Assembly (NCBI RefSeq): GCF_018691265.1
Contig: NW_024881279.1
Location: 8,709,243-8,773,242 of the forward strand
DNA length: 64,000 bases
Source: Tyto alba
Taxonomy: Eukaryota; Chordata; Aves; Strigiformes; Tytonidae
Direction: 5' to 3'
The notes under the pieces were generated by a model. It had not been told where the DNA came from and searched no databases. It saw only the letters and a list, made by a program, of their open reading frames with translations. How positions within the stretch are numbered: the stretch's first letter is position 1; each line of letters starts with the position of its first letter. The position numbers and the translations under genes are program-made. This document shows positions 62,956 to 64,000 of this stretch, piece after piece.

Positions 62956-62960
62956 CCCAG

Positions 62961-64000
62961 TGCATCCGTAGTTGCAGCCACACTGGGGGGTGGTGGGAAG
63001 CAGCAGCCAACTTCACCTTCCTAATTGCTCTTCAGCTACAAGTGCTATTTAAAGAAAGGGGATAGAGTAGGAGGAACCCTAAATCCCATTTTGAAGTGCA
63101 GTTCCAGCTTTAGCTCAGGCTTGGTAAGAAATCTGAAAAAAACCCACCAATATTCCTATAGAAAGGATTTTGTAGTAAATTCTATCAGCTTGTAGAAAGC
63201 TATCTGTTTAATTCTCCACTTGAAATCCTTTTGGACTTCTGCACAGAGCAAATACTTGCGTGATGGAGCTGAAAAATACATTCCCAGAGTTGGAGCTGAG
63301 AGGGGCAGTGTAATTAATTTTTAATACCTTTATTTTTGTTCAGTTTATTTTTCTTCTTACTATTATTTCACATTCAATGGAGGATTTTTTTCAAACCACT
63401 CAAGATGCTCTTCTGCTGTTATTTTTATTTCATTGCCTGTTTTCTGAACCAATATCCAAGAAATTATGGGAAAAAAATTTATGGATCTGGAAGCAAAAGC
63501 TTTGTTGTCAATTGGGCTTGCTTTGAAAGCAGAGACCTGTGCCTGAGCAGATCAAGAGAATGGATTGCATAAAAGAAAGAAAAATATATTAGCTTTGAAA
63601 ATATAAAGGGAAGTGAGATAGAGGGAGATTGCATGCATCTGTTATTTATTTCTACAATTAGCAGTTGACTGTGCTCTGCATTTCAAGCAGATTAAGGTCT
63701 TCCTTTACCTTTTTTACAAAAAAAAAAAAAAATACCATCAACAGAATCAGTTTAGTGGCAGTATTAGATATTATACTAGAACTATTTTCATTTATTACAC
63801 TTTTTGTCACCAAGTATGCTTTATATAGCAGAATGAAATCTCTTAAGTGACTATCGGAACTTGGCCTCATGTGCACAACAATAATAAAAATGCTTAGCAT
63901 TTATGCTGGTTTTGACACATCAAAGCTTTCTGCAGACCTTAAGTACATAGCCACAGGAGACCTTTCCATACTACATATGTTATAGACCATGAGAGCTAGC
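62961..64000. other. Unassigned DNA
   Basis: No gene or transposon is recognised. A run of 15 A lies at 63718-63732. Frames at 63336-63572 and 63658-63900 are low-complexity, Phe/Tyr/Ile-rich translations of AT-rich DNA. Confidence 0.5.

Larger units (their letters stand above)
62620..62960. other. GC-rich segment with G-quadruplex, CTCF-like core and tandem repeat
   Basis: This segment is much GC-richer than its flanks. It contains CCCCCCGGG near 62631-62639, a strong G-quadruplex motif (62763-62779), a CTCF-like core (62845-62858) and an imperfect tandem repeat (62865-62955). No open frame in it is recognisable as a gene. Confidence 0.5.

Noticed and set aside
1..64000. tRNA, rRNA, snRNA, well-known microRNAs and CRISPR arrays
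   Set aside because: None of their signature sequences or repeat-spacer patterns was recognised on either strand; a covariance-model search would be needed to exclude diverged copies.

Overview
The window looks like vertebrate, almost certainly avian, nuclear DNA: AT-rich and mostly CpG-poor, with many homopolymer and short tandem tracts and no compact gene organisation. The bird call rests on two CR1 LINE 3' fragments (one ending in the typical TTCTATGAT-like tail) and two related ~595 bp solo LTRs of a type I recall from many non-chicken bird genomes (ERVL-like). No mammalian L1 or Alu-type SINE was recognised. Species and chromosome cannot be told from the sequence.

I could not support any intact protein-coding gene. 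Open frames are short, overlap in several frames and match no family I can name, so the window is best read as intergenic or long-intron DNA. Two intervals with minus-strand open frames (7955-8898 and 15051-16064) are recorded as unidentified coding-like or decayed blocks, the first with retrocopy-like or last-exon-like 3' signals. No rRNA, tRNA, snRNA, known microRNA or CRISPR array was recognised.

Layout: 1-9 kb is unassigned AT-rich DNA with A/T tracts, a nested hairpin and the first coding-like block. 9-27 kb is unassigned DNA with two G-quadruplex motifs, several palindromes, candidate CTCF sites and a ~100 bp ATTTT microsatellite. A solo LTR with a target-site duplication lies at 27584-28177. 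28-53 kb is mostly unassigned, with a near-perfect 33 bp palindrome, an alternative-pairing hairpin, the best CTCF-like site (37630), a C-tract next to a perfect X-box (41071-41181) and a perfect DR3 nuclear-receptor element (42629). 53-57 kb is the retroelement-rich part: CR1 (minus), a nuclear-receptor-type inverted repeat, an older LTR and CR1 (plus). 57.65-57.86 kb is a small GC/CpG-rich element with an RFX X-box, the best promoter or enhancer candidate. 62.6-63.0 kb is a second GC-rich element with a strong G-quadruplex, a CTCF-like core and a ~30 bp tandem repeat.

All regulatory-site calls are motif matches read by eye. Several resemble conserved non-coding regulatory DNA, but conservation cannot be judged from one sequence. 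Nothing here supports a novel multi-gene system.
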